A DNA stretch of 64,000 bases from Parvularcula oceani (GCF_000733125.1 NZ_JPHU01000012.1:50178-114177), one strand, 5' to 3'; counted from the first letter of the stretch, positions 1 through 8,566 are shown. Program-made: numbers and translations. Notes: a model not told the origin generated them from the sequence alone.

Positions 1-28
1 CGGGGCAGCATCCGGTGCTCTGCGCCTG

Positions 29-1441
29 CTACCCCGGAGCGTCCGCATCGGCCTCCTCCGTTGCTGAAGCCGCCGCGCGCCACAGCCGTTCGGCGACGGC
101 GAGGCTGGCCTTGCGCGGCAGCGCGCCCTCCGAGCGGCTCGTCAGCGCGATCGGCACGCGCGCCCCGAGCACCACGCCCGCCGCGACCGCGCCGCCGAGA
201 TGGTCGAGCTGCTTGGCGAGTATGTTTCCCGCTTCGAGATCGGGCGCGAGAAGGATATCGGCGTCCCCGGCCACCGCCGAGCGCAGGCGCTTCGCAGCGA
301 CCGCTTCGGGCGAGACGGCGAGGTCGAAGGCGAGCGGGCCATCCGCCAGGAGCACGCCGAGCTGGCCGCGATCCGCCATGACCTTGAGTGCCGCCGCCTC
401 CACCGTCGTCGGCAGCGTTTCCTCCACGGTCTCGACGGCGGAAAGGATCGCCGCCTTGGGAAGGGGGGTGCCGAGCGCGCGGGACAGCGCGCCCGCATTG
501 GCGAGAATGTCCGCCTTCTGGGACAGGCTCGGCGCCACGTTCACCGCGGCATCGGTTACGATGAGAAGCTTGTGGTAGGCAGGGGCATCCATGACATAGG
601 CATGGCTGACGCGCCGCTCCGTCCGCAGACGGTTCGCGCGATCGAGGACGGGCGCCAGCACTTCGCTCGTATGCAGGTCCCCCTTCATCAGGATGTCGGC
701 CTCGCCGCGTCCTGCCATCTCAGCGGCCCTCGCGCCCGCGGCGTGGCTGTGCGGCACGTCTTCGATGCGGGCGCCGCCGAGCGGACGGCCGAGGTCCGCC
801 GCGGCGGCCTCGATCCGGTGCCGGGGGCCGACGAGAACGAGCTCCGCCCGCCCCTCCTCCGCCCGGTCCAGCACCGGACCCAGCGTGCGCGGGCTGACTG
901 GATGGATGAGAGCGATCTTGGGAATAGCGCCGCCTCCGGGGGCTGCCATGAGCGCATGCAGGCGCTCTCCTCGCTCCGGCAGGAGGAGCGCCGGCAGGTC
1001 GGGCAGATCGACGGCTCTCGCCTCGCGCGGTGCCAGCACCTCCGCCTCGCCGACGAGGACATCCCCTTCGCCACCTGACACGCGGCAGGCGAGCAGCACG
1101 CGCCCGTCTTCGGGCTTGCCTGCGACCTGCACCGTGGCCCGTACCTCATCGCCGACCCGCACCGGCGCGGTGAAGCGGAAGTCCTGACGCAGATAGATCG
1201 TGCCTGGCCCGGGCAGTTCCGTCCCCAGGAGCGTCGAGATCAGCGATGCGGTCCAGGCGCCGTGGGCGACGATGCCGTGAAAGGGGCCCGAGCGCGCCCA
1301 CGCCTCGTCCATGTGGGCCGGGTTCACGTCGCCGGAAATGCCGGCGAAAGCGGCGATGTCGTGCATGGTGAGCCGGCGGGTCAGCGAAGCCTCCTCGCCG
1401 ATGGCCAGATCCTGCCATCTCCTGCCGGTCGCCTGCCGCAT
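29..1441 (-). CDS. Bifunctional MaoC-like hydratase / phosphate acetyl(butyryl)transferase
   Basis: The protein (about 470 aa) has an N-terminal MaoC/hot-dog domain (about residues 1-140, with the typical IAAFAGISGDVNPAHMD segment) fused to a phosphate acetyl/butyryltransferase domain (about 165-460, with MKGDLHTSEVLAP and a TDAAVNVAP segment). The family interconverts acyl-CoA and acyl-phosphate in the cytoplasm. The MaoC part is the fold of (R)-specific enoyl-CoA hydratases that feed polyhydroxyalkanoate synthesis. I chose the ATG at 1439-1441 because GAGGAGGT sits directly upstream; an ATG 15 codons earlier has no such site. It is divergent from a phasin gene and near acetate kinase and PHA synthase, so it fits an acetate/PHA branch. 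An FNR-like box lies about 78 nt upstream. Whether the substrate is acetyl- or butyryl-CoA cannot be told from sequence. Confidence 0.88.
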   Translation of the reverse strand: MRQATGRRWQDLAIGEEASLTRRLTMHDIAAFAGISGDVNPAHMDEAWARSGPFHGIVAHGAWTASLISTLLGTELPGPGTIYLRQDFRFTAPVRVGDEVRATVQVAGKPEDGRVLLACRVSGGEGDVLVGEAEVLAPREARAVDLPDLPALLLPERGERLHALMAAPGGGAIPKIALIHPVSPRTLGPVLDRAEEGRAELVLVGPRHRIEAAAADLGRPLGGARIEDVPHSHAAGARAAEMAGRGEADILMKGDLHTSEVLAPVLDRANRLRTERRVSHAYVMDAPAYHKLLIVTDAAVNVAPSLSQKADILANAGALSRALGTPLPKAAILSAVETVEETLPTTVEAAALKVMADRGQLGVLLADGPLAFDLAVSPEAVAAKRLRSAVAGDADILLAPDLEAGNILAKQLDHLGGAVAAGVVLGARVPIALTSRSEGALPRKASLAVAERLWRAAASATEEADADAPG

Positions 1442-1512
1442 GGGACCTCCTCGTCTCGGGGAGAACCAAGCAGCCGCGGCTCGCATCGGCCTTGATGCTG
1501 CGCAACACGGGC

Positions 1513-1526
1513 TTGATCGGCATCAG
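1513..1526. promoter_or_regulatory. FNR/FixK-type box between the Pta fusion and phasin genes
   Basis: The sequence TTGATCGGCATCAG matches TTGAT-N4-ATCAA except for its last base. Its centre is about 66 nt before the phasin start and 78 nt before the phosphotransacetylase start. A weaker copy (TTGATGCTGCGCAA) lies 21 bp away at 1492-1505. It is one of a series of such boxes upstream of island genes. Binding is inferred. Confidence 0.6.
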
Positions 1527-1585
1527 CGCGGGCATGAACCGGTCGCGGCATGCTCCGGACCATCTCAGACCAGGGAGGTTATCTC

Positions 1586-2050
1586 ATGGCGGACGCATCA
1601 CCCCGCACATCCAAGAAGGAGGCCGCCTCGCCCGGCCCCGCCGTCACCGGTTCCGACGAAATGCCGCCCCCTTTCGTCTCGATCTATACGCCCCTCCTCG
1701 ACGGCAGGGTGGGGATCGGCATCGCGGCGCATGGCCTCAAGGCCTGTGCGAACGCCGCGGTCGGCGTGCTGACCATCGGGACCGAGATGCTCCGCTTCGC
1801 TTCTCACAGAGCGAAGAAGGAGGCGGAGACCGGGCAGCACATGTCGCGATGCCGCAGCCCGGCCGAGCTCTACAGCACCCAGAGCGCCTTCATGGAGCAG
1901 ACCCTGCACGACTACGCGGCCGAGACCTCGAAGATGGCGGCCTTGCTGACGGCCGCGGCGCAGGAGGCGGTGACGCCGCTTACCAGCGAGACCGCGGGTC
2001 TGCTGCAGCGGATCGAGGAGATTCCGGCGGATAACGGGCACTTCGTATGA
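1586..2050 (+). CDS. Phasin family protein
   Basis: A small helical protein (about 154 aa) with a disordered, Pro/Ala/Ser-rich N-terminus and an Ala-rich amphipathic helical body, as in phasins that coat polyhydroxyalkanoate granules. The middle (about residues 65-135) resembles the phasin segment in which the protein is dominated by Ala, Glu, Thr and Gln without Cys. I chose the ATG at 1586 because GGGAGG lies seven bases upstream. The neighbourhood (PHA synthase, MaoC domain, Hsp20) supports a granule role. The shared divergent promoter with the phosphotransacetylase fusion holds an FNR-like box. The assignment rests on composition, length and context rather than a strict catalytic motif. 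Confidence 0.7.
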   Translation: MADASPRTSKKEAASPGPAVTGSDEMPPPFVSIYTPLLDGRVGIGIAAHGLKACANAAVGVLTIGTEMLRFASHRAKKEAETGQHMSRCRSPAELYSTQSAFMEQTLHDYAAETSKMAALLTAAAQEAVTPLTSETAGLLQRIEEIPADNGHFV

Positions 2051-2086
2051 GGCGAAACGGTCCACCCGGCCGAGCCCGTAGCCACG

Positions 2087-2144
2087 GCCCGGCCGGAGAG
2101 AAACGCTTCCGCATACCGGGCGCCCCCCCCCTCTCCGGCCGGGC
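2087..2144. terminator. Large stem-loop between convergent phasin and hsp20 genes
   Basis: A perfect 14-bp inverted repeat, GCCCGGCCGGAGAG at 2087-2100 and its complement at 2131-2144, is separated by about 30 nt including a run of C. It sits in the 100-bp gap between two convergent genes, so it is likely a shared transcription barrier. There is no clear T tract, so the mechanism is uncertain. Confidence 0.5.
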
Positions 2145-2150
2145 AAGGTC

Positions 2151-2642
2151 CTATTTGCCGATGGGTATCTTCTTCTTGTGCGTCTTGGCCTCGGCGCTCT
2201 TGGGCAGAGTGATCTTCAGGACCCCGTCTTCATAGCGGGCAGCGACTTTGGCGCCTTCGACATCCCGAGGCAGTTCGATCTCCCGGTAGAAGCTGCCATA
2301 GGCCCGCTCGACCCGGCGGAAGTCGCGGCCTTCTTCCTCGCGTTCGCTCTTGCGCTCGCCGCGGACGGTCAGGGTGCTGTCGGTGAGGTCGATGTCGATA
2401 TCCTCCTCCTTCATGCCGGGCACGTCGATCTCGGCGAGATAGGCATCCTCCGTCTCGCTGACGTCCATCGCGCCGAAGCCGGTCGGCTGCCGCTCGAAGA
2501 GGCGCTCGGCGAGGGTGAAGGGGTCGGAGCGCATGAGATCGAAGACGCGGTCGAAATCCCGGCTCGGCGAAAGCAGGCTGCGGTCCGGCGCGGAAGCGCC
2601 CAGATCGCGGCTGCGGCGGGGGAACATGGTGGGCATGTGCAT
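2151..2642 (-). CDS. Hsp20/alpha-crystallin family small heat shock protein
   Basis: The protein is 163 aa with a variable N-terminus rich in Arg, Asp and Phe and an alpha-crystallin domain (about residues 55-150). The domain shows DVSETEDAYLAEIDVPGM, the GER strand and the closing A-x-x-x-x-GVL (ARYEDGVLKITLPK). The C-terminal tail ends KKKIPIGK, giving an I-x-I/V-like extension. The family forms ATP-independent holdase oligomers. The ATG at 2642 has GGGAGA upstream. It is the last gene of a probable Usp-phaC-ackA-hsp20 operon, 67 nt after the acetate kinase frame. Small heat shock proteins are often bound to PHA granules, which fits the neighbours. If the acetate kinase nonsense codon is real, it could reduce expression of this gene by polarity. 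Confidence 0.93.
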   Translation of the reverse strand: MHMPTMFPRRSRDLGASAPDRSLLSPSRDFDRVFDLMRSDPFTLAERLFERQPTGFGAMDVSETEDAYLAEIDVPGMKEEDIDIDLTDSTLTVRGERKSEREEEGRDFRRVERAYGSFYREIELPRDVEGAKVAARYEDGVLKITLPKSAEAKTHKKKIPIGK

Positions 2643-2709
2643 GAATGTCTCCCTGTTGGCGACAGGAGACAGGATGATCCGGCCCCACGCCTTCCGTCCT
2701 TGCGCTTCG

Positions 2710-3825
2710 TCAACCGTGCGGCCCCTTATGCGCGAGAAGGGTCAGCGCATCGGCGCGTAGCACGCCCTCCTCGTCGCTCGGCAGGACGAGCACCGGAACG
2801 CCGCCCTTCCCGCCCGGCACGATCCCGAGCGGCCGCAGCCGGGAGCAGATGCGCTCACGGACCTGCGGCAGATGCTCGCCGACGCCTCCCGTGAAGACGA
2901 GGGCATCGATCCCGCCCGCAGCGACCGCCATCGCGGCGATCCCCATGGCCGCGCGATGGCAATAGACTTCCACCGCCTGAGCGGCGGCTTCGTCCGGCTC
3001 ATGCAGCAGCCTGCCGATGTCGCCGGTCGAACCCGATATTCCCGCAAGGCCCGATTCTTGGGAGAGAAGCCGCTCGGCTTCGGAGAGCGGCAGGCCGCCT
3101 TGGCGCAGGAGGTGGAGGACGACGCCCGGGTCGAGATCGCCCGTGCGGGTCGCCATGGGCAGGCCGCCCAGCGCCGTCAGTCCCATCGTCGTCTCGACGC
3201 TGCGCCCTTCGACAAGGGCGCAGAGGCTCGACCCGCTGCCCAGATGGCAGGCGACGGCGCGGGCGTGGCCGGGTGTCCCCGGCCCCCAGATCCGCTCGGC
3301 GACAGAGCGATAGGACAGGCCATGGAAGCCGTAGCGCCGGATGCCGGCCTCATGGAAGCGGCGGGGCAATGGCAGGCGCGCGGCGCGATCCGGCATCCCG
3401 GCGTGGAAATCCGTGTCGAAGCTCGCGATCTGGATCGCGTCCGGCAGCGCCGAGCGGGCCGCTTCGATCGCCAGGAGGGCGGAGCTCTGATGCAGCGGGG
3501 CCAGAGGCACCAGCGCCTCGATCTGCGCCTGCGCCGCCTCATCGACGAAGAGAGGCCCGCGAAGGCCCGCTCCGTGCACCACGCGATGGGCGACGGCACC
3601 GATTCTGGGCTCCGTGCCGCCGATCCGCGCGATGACGGATGCGACGGCACCGGCCAGCCCATCGGATGCGAAGGCTTCTTCTTCCTCGCCGATGATCAGG
3701 CGGGCGCGGCCATAGAGGTCCCGCACCTGGCCGCGCAGAGACGGTTCCGGTCCGCCCTCCTAGTAAAGAGCGAATTTCAGGCTGGAGGAACCCGTGTTGA
3801 GGACGAGGATTTCCGGCATGGCCAT
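2710..3825 (-). pseudogene. ackA: Acetate kinase interrupted by an in-frame TAG
   Basis: The frame starts at 3825 (GGGAG seven bases upstream) and encodes M-A-M-P-E-I-L-V-L-N-T-G-S-S-S-L-K-F-A-L-Y, the classic acetate kinase N-terminal phosphate-binding strand. Codon 22 is TAG (3760-3762). After it the frame stays open for about 349 codons with the conserved blocks HRVVHGAG, PLHQSSAL, FDTDFHAG, YGFHGLSYRS, RTGDLDPG and FTGGVGEH. Everything needed for acetyl-phosphate/ADP conversion is therefore present, but split. The next usable start (GTG at 3726) would omit the N-x-G-S-S-S motif and so should be inactive. An 18-nt palindrome (3838-3855) lies between phaC and this gene. The cause could be a real recent nonsense mutation, a sequencing error or readthrough. 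TAG ends other genes here normally. Confidence 0.85.
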
Positions 3826-3879
3826 CGGTTCGCTCCCGCCCGGCACATGCCGGGCCGCTGCGCATGATCGGACAGTGGA

Positions 3880-5679
3880 TTACCGCTGCAGGACATAAGT
3901 GCCCGGCGCGGGCGTGGGCACACCCTCGCCTTCGCCCTCGATTGCATGAGGGGAGCCGGGATCCACCTCTCCCAGGACGGGCGGCTCGCGCTCGCCGGAG
4001 GAATGCTCCTTCAGCCAGTCCGACCATGCCGGCCACCAGCTGCCCTCATCCGCCGGGATCTCCTGCATCCATTCATCGGCCGTCATGAAGAAGCCCTCCT
4101 TCTTCCTCGTCCTCATGCGGTATTCGCGGCCCGAATGCCCCGGCTCGCTGACGATGCCGCCATTATGGCCTCCCGAAGCGAGCGCGAAGGTGACATCCGT
4201 GTCCGCCAGCAGATGGATCGCATAGACCGAGCGCCAGGGCGCGACATGATCCTGCGCGGTGCCCAAGGCAAAGATCGGCACACGGATATCGGACAGCGCC
4301 ACCACCTCGCCATCCGCGACCAGCCGCCCTTCGGCGAAGTCGTTGTCCAGATAGAAGTGCCGCAGATATTCCGCGTGCATGCGCGCGGGCATCCGCGTGC
4401 CATCGGCGTTCCACGCCATCAGGTCGATATGCCTCGGCCGCTCGCCCAGCCAGTATTGCTGCTGGAGGCGCGACCAGATCAGGTCGCGCGACCGCAGGAT
4501 CTGGAAGGCACCGCCCATCATCCGGGAATCGAGAACCCCCTCCTGCCACATCAGATCCTCGAGGAGGTGAAGCTGGCTCTCGTCGATGAAGACGGAGAGT
4601 TCGCCCGCCTGCTCGAAATCGGTCTGCGCCGCGAGCAGAGTCAGCGAGGCGAGGCGATCCTCCTTGCGCCGGCCCAGCAGCGCCGCGCCGACCGCCGCGA
4701 GGGTTCCGCCGAGGCAATAGCCGACCAGATGGACCTTCGCGCCGCCGGCGATGCGGTCCACAACCCCCAGAGCCTCCAGAATGCCGCTTCGCAGATAGTC
4801 ATCCATCCCGATATCCCGGTCCTGCGGCTCCGGATTGCGCCAGGAGACCATGAAGACGGTATGGCCCCGCCCGATGAGGTCCCGGACCAGCGAGTTGTGC
4901 GGAGACAGATCGAGCACGTAGTATTTCATGATCCAGGCCGGGACGATCAGGATCGGCTCTTTGGCCACCTTGTCGGTCGCCGGTTCGTACTGAATGAGCT
5001 CCACCAGCCGGTCGCGATGGACGACCCGTCCCGGCGTCACCGCCAGATCCTTGCCGACAGCGAAGCCTTCGGTACCCTCCGGCGGATCTCCGGCGGCCTC
5101 GCGCGCGAGATCGCCGGCGAGATGATGCAGCCCGCGAACGAGATTCGCGCCGCGCTCCTCCAGAGTCGCCTCCGCGATCTTGGGATTCGTCCACAGCCCG
5201 TTGCTCGGACAGAGAAGGTCGAGCGCCTGACGCGAGGAAAAGCTGACGAGCTGCCGGTGGCGGCGCGATACGCCCGGAACCGCCTCCGCCGCATGGCGCC
5301 ACCAGCCCTGCGTCGCGAGGAAGGCGCGCGCATAGTAGGCGAAGGGAAATCTCGACCATTCGGGGTCGCGGAAGCGGGCGTCACCGCAAAGATCCCGGTC
5401 GCCTTCAAGAGGCAGATGGTGATGGGCTGGCAAGACCGCATGGCGTGCAAGCTCGGCACATCGCCGCACCGCATCCTCCGCCAGGCTGGCCGCCGTTCCC
5501 GGCGCGATGGCGAGATGGCCGATCCAGTCCGTCCATGCGGCAAGATAGGTCAGGGGAGACACGCCGCCGCTGAGGCGGGCGAGCGCGATATGCGACATCC
5601 GGTCGAGGGCGCCGAAGGCATCATCCTCATGCGGAATGGCGCCGTCCCGCGCTTGGGTGAAGGAGTGGGTTTCGGTCAT
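3880..5679 (-). CDS. phaC: Class I poly(3-hydroxyalkanoate) polymerase
   Basis: A 599-aa protein of class I PHA synthase length. It polymerises (R)-3-hydroxyacyl-CoA into storage polyester at the granule surface. The lipase-like box GYCLGG carries the nucleophile Cys322, and the other triad members are D477 in GTAQDHVAPW and H505 in SGGHNGG. An N-terminal PhaC_N region precedes LSPHNSLVRDLIGRGHTVF and SWRNPEPQDRD, both typical of the family. The start at 5679 follows a purine-rich GAGGGGGG about 11 nt upstream. It lies 48 nt after a Usp gene and 54 nt before acetate kinase, on the same strand, so it probably belongs to an operon driven by the FNR-like box at 6638. No phaA/phaB are nearby; the MaoC fusion may supply monomer. 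Confidence 0.95.
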   Translation of the reverse strand: MTETHSFTQARDGAIPHEDDAFGALDRMSHIALARLSGGVSPLTYLAAWTDWIGHLAIAPGTAASLAEDAVRRCAELARHAVLPAHHHLPLEGDRDLCGDARFRDPEWSRFPFAYYARAFLATQGWWRHAAEAVPGVSRRHRQLVSFSSRQALDLLCPSNGLWTNPKIAEATLEERGANLVRGLHHLAGDLAREAAGDPPEGTEGFAVGKDLAVTPGRVVHRDRLVELIQYEPATDKVAKEPILIVPAWIMKYYVLDLSPHNSLVRDLIGRGHTVFMVSWRNPEPQDRDIGMDDYLRSGILEALGVVDRIAGGAKVHLVGYCLGGTLAAVGAALLGRRKEDRLASLTLLAAQTDFEQAGELSVFIDESQLHLLEDLMWQEGVLDSRMMGGAFQILRSRDLIWSRLQQQYWLGERPRHIDLMAWNADGTRMPARMHAEYLRHFYLDNDFAEGRLVADGEVVALSDIRVPIFALGTAQDHVAPWRSVYAIHLLADTDVTFALASGGHNGGIVSEPGHSGREYRMRTRKKEGFFMTADEWMQEIPADEGSWWPAWSDWLKEHSSGEREPPVLGEVDPGSPHAIEGEGEGVPTPAPGTYVLQR

Positions 5680-5727
5680 GGGACTATGCCCCCCTCGGGC
5701 TGAACCCGTCCTGACGGGTCGTCGCCT

Positions 5728-6585
5728 TCACTCGGCCATGAGGACGCTGAACTCGGTGTCGAACAGCATGGCGCGCGTGACGCCGCCAAAGGCCAGCTCC
5801 CGCCAGCGCTGGCTCGCATAGGCGCCCATGATGATCAGGCTCGCGCCCATATCGCGGGCCTCGGCGCGCAGGCAGTCCTCGGTCCTTCCGTCCGGCCGCT
5901 CGATGACCCGCACGGCCGGCGCCATGCCGTGCCGGCGGAGATAGGCTGCGATGGCGTCGGCGCCGGGCGCGCCCTCCTCTCCCTCCCCCACCGTGGCGAC
6001 GGCGATGCGCGGCACGAGGCGCAGGATCGGCAGGGCCGCCGTCACCGCCCGCGCCGCCTCGCGGCTGCCGTCCCAGGCGATGAGCGCCGCCGGCGGGAGC
6101 GCCTCCCAGCCGCCCTGCGGCAGGAACAGGGCGGGCCTGCCCGAAGAAAGCAGCAGTTCCTCACGGAACGTGCCGTCGACCGGGTCCTGTCCGGTTCCGC
6201 CCGCTGCGACGATGCTGACATCCGCCTGCCGCGCAGCCAGCCCCAGAGTGCCGCGATGGCCGGGCGTCATCGTCCAGGACGAGGAGACGCGGCCGTCCTG
6301 TCCGGCCTCCTCCGCCCCGGTCCGCAGGACGCCATTCTCCTGGCAGGCCTCCTCCCAGGCGGCGCCGAGCGAGCTCGCCAGCCTTTCCTCGAAGGCGCGC
6401 GCCTCGGCATAGAGATCGTCCTCGAGAACGCCGGGATAGCGCTGCACCACGGCGAAGAGCGGTTCGAGCGGGTGGTGAGCCATGATGTGGCCTCCGCGCT
6501 GATCCTTCCGCGCGAGCATCACCGCCGCATCGAAGGCGGCGCGGAAGGAGGCGAGGTCGAAGGCGGGCAGGAAAAGCGTCTTCAT
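5728..6585 (-). CDS. Universal stress protein, two-domain-like
   Basis: A 285-aa Usp family protein. The C-terminal half has the strand ALIAWDGSREAARAV and the nucleotide-loop-like end IIMGAYASQRWRELAFGGVTRAML, followed by the SVLMAE strand. The N-terminal half (about 1-145) has a diverged Usp fold starting MKTLFLPAFD. Tandem Usp proteins of this kind are usually induced by oxygen or energy limitation; the biochemical role is unknown. It is the first gene of the likely Usp-phaC-ackA-hsp20 operon and is divergent from D-lactate dehydrogenase. The FNR-like box in the shared gap is centred 59 nt before this start. Only a weak ribosome site (GGGGAC) precedes the ATG. Confidence 0.88.
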   Translation of the reverse strand: MKTLFLPAFDLASFRAAFDAAVMLARKDQRGGHIMAHHPLEPLFAVVQRYPGVLEDDLYAEARAFEERLASSLGAAWEEACQENGVLRTGAEEAGQDGRVSSSWTMTPGHRGTLGLAARQADVSIVAAGGTGQDPVDGTFREELLLSSGRPALFLPQGGWEALPPAALIAWDGSREAARAVTAALPILRLVPRIAVATVGEGEEGAPGADAIAAYLRRHGMAPAVRVIERPDGRTEDCLRAEARDMGASLIIMGAYASQRWRELAFGGVTRAMLFDTEFSVLMAE

Positions 6586-6637
6586 CGCGAAGTCCCCGAA
6601 GCTCCGGCGAGCGGACCAGCAAAGCCGGCGCTCCGCC

Positions 6638-6651
6638 TTGATGCAGGTCAG
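6638..6651. promoter_or_regulatory. FNR/FixK-type box upstream of ldhA and the Usp-phaC operon
   Basis: TTGATGCAGGTCAG fits TTGAY-N4-RTCAR. A -10-like TAGGAT lies at 6674-6679, 32 bp from the box centre, which is the spacing of a class II FNR-activated promoter for ldhA. The divergent Usp operon may use the same box; its -10 is less clear. Confidence 0.65.
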
Positions 6652-6708
6652 GCCGCGCCCGCGCCGGCCGCGCTAGGATCGGTCCTGCACAGCTCTGGAG
6701 GACCGGCC

Positions 6709-7698
6709 ATGCGCATCTGCGTCTTCGGCGCGAAGCCGCATGACGAACGCACCCTCAGCGAGGCCGCAGGCGAGCGGCATGCGCTGCGCTTCCTCGCGCC
6801 GCCGCTCGACCACCTGACCGCCCGCCTCGCCGAACATGCCGAGGCCGCCTGCATCTTCGTCAATGACGAGGCGGACGAGGCGGCGCTGCGCGTTCTTTCG
6901 GAAGGGGGCGTCCGCCTCCTGCTTCTGCGCTGCTCGGGCTACAACAATGTCGACCTCGAAGCGGCCGCGAGGCTCGGCATCGCCGTGGCGCGGGTGCCCG
7001 CCTATTCCCCGCACGCCGTCGCGGAGCACGCGCTCGCCCTGCTCCTGACCTTGAACAGGAAGACCCATCGCGCCCATGCGCGGGTGCGCGAAGGCAATTT
7101 CGCGCTCGACGGGCTCGAAGGCTGGGACATTCACGGCAAGACGGCCGGCATCATCGGGACGGGCAGCATCGGCAGCTGCGCGGCGCAGATCTTCGCGGGG
7201 CTCGGCTGCCGCGTCCTCGCCACGGACCCGGCCCCTTCGGACGCGCTCGCGGGGCTCGCGCGATACGTGTCCTTCGCGGAGCTGATGAGCGAGAGCGACG
7301 TGATCAGCCTGCACTGCCCCCTGACGCCGGATACCCACCACCTGATCGATGCCGGCGCCCTCGCCCTCACCAAGCGGGGCGTCACCCTGATCAACACCTC
7401 GCGCGGGGGGCTCGTCGATACCCGAGCCGTGATCGCGGCGCTCAAGAGCGAGCATCTCGGCGCGCTCGGCCTCGACGTCTACGAGGAGGAGGCGGACATG
7501 TTCTTCGAGGATCTGTCAGGACACGTCCTGCAGGACGACGTCTTCGCCCGCCTGCTGACCTTCCCGAACGTGCTTGTGACCGGCCATCAGGGCTTCTTCA
7601 CCCGCGAAGCGCTGCGCGCCATCGCCGAAACGACGATCGCGAACGCAACGGCCTTCGAGGAGGAGGGCGCGCCCCGCCATCCGGTCACGGCGGACTGA
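6709..7698 (+). CDS. ldhA: Fermentative D-lactate dehydrogenase (2-hydroxyacid dehydrogenase)
   Basis: A 329-aa D-isomer-specific 2-hydroxyacid dehydrogenase that reduces pyruvate to D-lactate with NADH in the cytoplasm. The catalytic domain opens MRICVFGAKPHDER, close to LdhA-type enzymes (typically about 330 aa). The Rossmann fingerprint is GIIGTGSIG. Catalytic residues are seen as Arg in NTSRGGLVDT, Glu in DVYEEEADMFFEDLSG and His in GHQGFFTREAL; the ADMFFEDLS segment is a hallmark of LdhA rather than of HprA or SerA. The start at 6709 has GGAGG seven or eight bases upstream. A FNR-like box and a TAGGAT -10 precede it, consistent with low-oxygen induction alongside acetate and PHA genes. 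Confidence 0.93.
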   Translation: MRICVFGAKPHDERTLSEAAGERHALRFLAPPLDHLTARLAEHAEAACIFVNDEADEAALRVLSEGGVRLLLLRCSGYNNVDLEAAARLGIAVARVPAYSPHAVAEHALALLLTLNRKTHRAHARVREGNFALDGLEGWDIHGKTAGIIGTGSIGSCAAQIFAGLGCRVLATDPAPSDALAGLARYVSFAELMSESDVISLHCPLTPDTHHLIDAGALALTKRGVTLINTSRGGLVDTRAVIAALKSEHLGALGLDVYEEEADMFFEDLSGHVLQDDVFARLLTFPNVLVTGHQGFFTREALRAIAETTIANATAFEEEGAPRHPVTAD

Positions 7699-7708
7699 CC
7701 TGGCGCAA
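7695..7708 (+). promoter_or_regulatory. Weak FNR-type box upstream of Usp gene
   Basis: CTGACCTGGCGCAA resembles the CTGC-containing boxes at 9482 and 13230 but has C at the first position. It overlaps the ldhA stop codon and is centred about 89 nt before the next start. No good -10 is visible at the usual distance, so this is the least certain member of the set. Confidence 0.35.
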
Positions 7709-7790
7709 GGCAGGGCCCGAACGGCCCTGCGAAGACAGGGCGGAGGAGGCGGCCAAGTCTTCGTCCACGGTCGCCCGCTGAGAGGTCCCT

Positions 7791-8552
7791 ATGCCGAATT
7801 CATTCAGAGGTCCCGTTCTCGCCGCCACGGATTTCACGGACGAGGCCACGATGGTCCTGCAACGGGCCTTCCGCCTGGCGTCAAGATGGGAATGCGCGGT
7901 CGAGGCCGTCCACGCCACCGATGAGCGGGACACCGCCCATGCCGAGGCGGAGCGCCGCCTGCGCGCCGAGGTGGAACGGGTCGGCTTCGGCAAGGATGTG
8001 CGCTCCTGCACGAGCATCGTCAGGGGCGGCCCCGCCGCTCTTGCCGCCGAAGCGGAACGGCTCGAAGCGCGCAGCGTGGTGCTGGGCTTCCACAAGGACC
8101 GCCCGGGAGGAACCGAGCGCCTCGGCTCCGCCATGGAAACGCTGCTCCATTCGGTGCCGAACGACGTGCTGGTGGTCGGGATGCGGCCGGTCGCCGACTA
8201 TCGCCGCGTTCTCGTGCTGTGGGACGGGGAAAAGCCGCTCATGCCCGCGCTGGAAGCGGGGCGGCATTACGGTCCGGAAGCGGAACTGGCGGTGCTATCC
8301 GCCGTGCCGACCGACATGAAGGTCGCCGCGCGGCGGCACGAGATGCGGGCCGCGCTGCGCACGCTCCAGGCGCGGGACATCGCCACTGTCGTGGCGGCCG
8401 GCACGCTCGTTCAGGTCATCCGCGAGCAGGCCGGCCCGGGCGATCTCGCCGTGCTCAGCACGCGGGGCAATGTCCTGGGCACGGTCAGCTACAAGGCGGA
8501 GGCCCTGCTGTCGGCGCGGGTGTGCGACACGCTCTGCCTGCACGCAGCCTGA
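7791..8552 (+). CDS. Universal stress protein family, diverged
   Basis: A 253-aa protein with a Usp-type N-terminal domain: GPVLAATDFTDEATMVLQRAFRLASRW, then a beta-strand region ending LLHSVPNDVLVVGMR. The second half starts YRRVLVLWDGEKPLMPALEAG and ends LAVLSTRGNVLGTVSYKAEALL. Unlike the other three Usp proteins here it lacks the G-A-Y-x-x-x-R-W-R-E nucleotide-loop segment, so its ligand could differ. It follows ldhA by 92 nt and converges on another Usp gene, with a strong hairpin between them. No catalytic role can be assigned; the island context suggests stress or oxygen limitation. Confidence 0.82.
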   Translation: MPNSFRGPVLAATDFTDEATMVLQRAFRLASRWECAVEAVHATDERDTAHAEAERRLRAEVERVGFGKDVRSCTSIVRGGPAALAAEAERLEARSVVLGFHKDRPGGTERLGSAMETLLHSVPNDVLVVGMRPVADYRRVLVLWDGEKPLMPALEAGRHYGPEAELAVLSAVPTDMKVAARRHEMRAALRTLQARDIATVVAAGTLVQVIREQAGPGDLAVLSTRGNVLGTVSYKAEALLSARVCDTLCLHAA

Positions 8553-8566
8553 TCGGCCGGACGCCT

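Noticed and set aside
1492..1505. Second FNR box TTGATGCTGCGCAA near the phasin promoter
   Set aside because: The right half matches only three of five bases, and a better box lies 21 bp away; I list only the latter as a feature.
3760..3762. Possible reassignment of TAG to an amino acid genome-wide
   Set aside because: Other convincing genes in the window end with TAG (for example secF at 57361, the GNAT at 15757-15759 and the PepSY protein at 23332), so TAG is a normal stop here.
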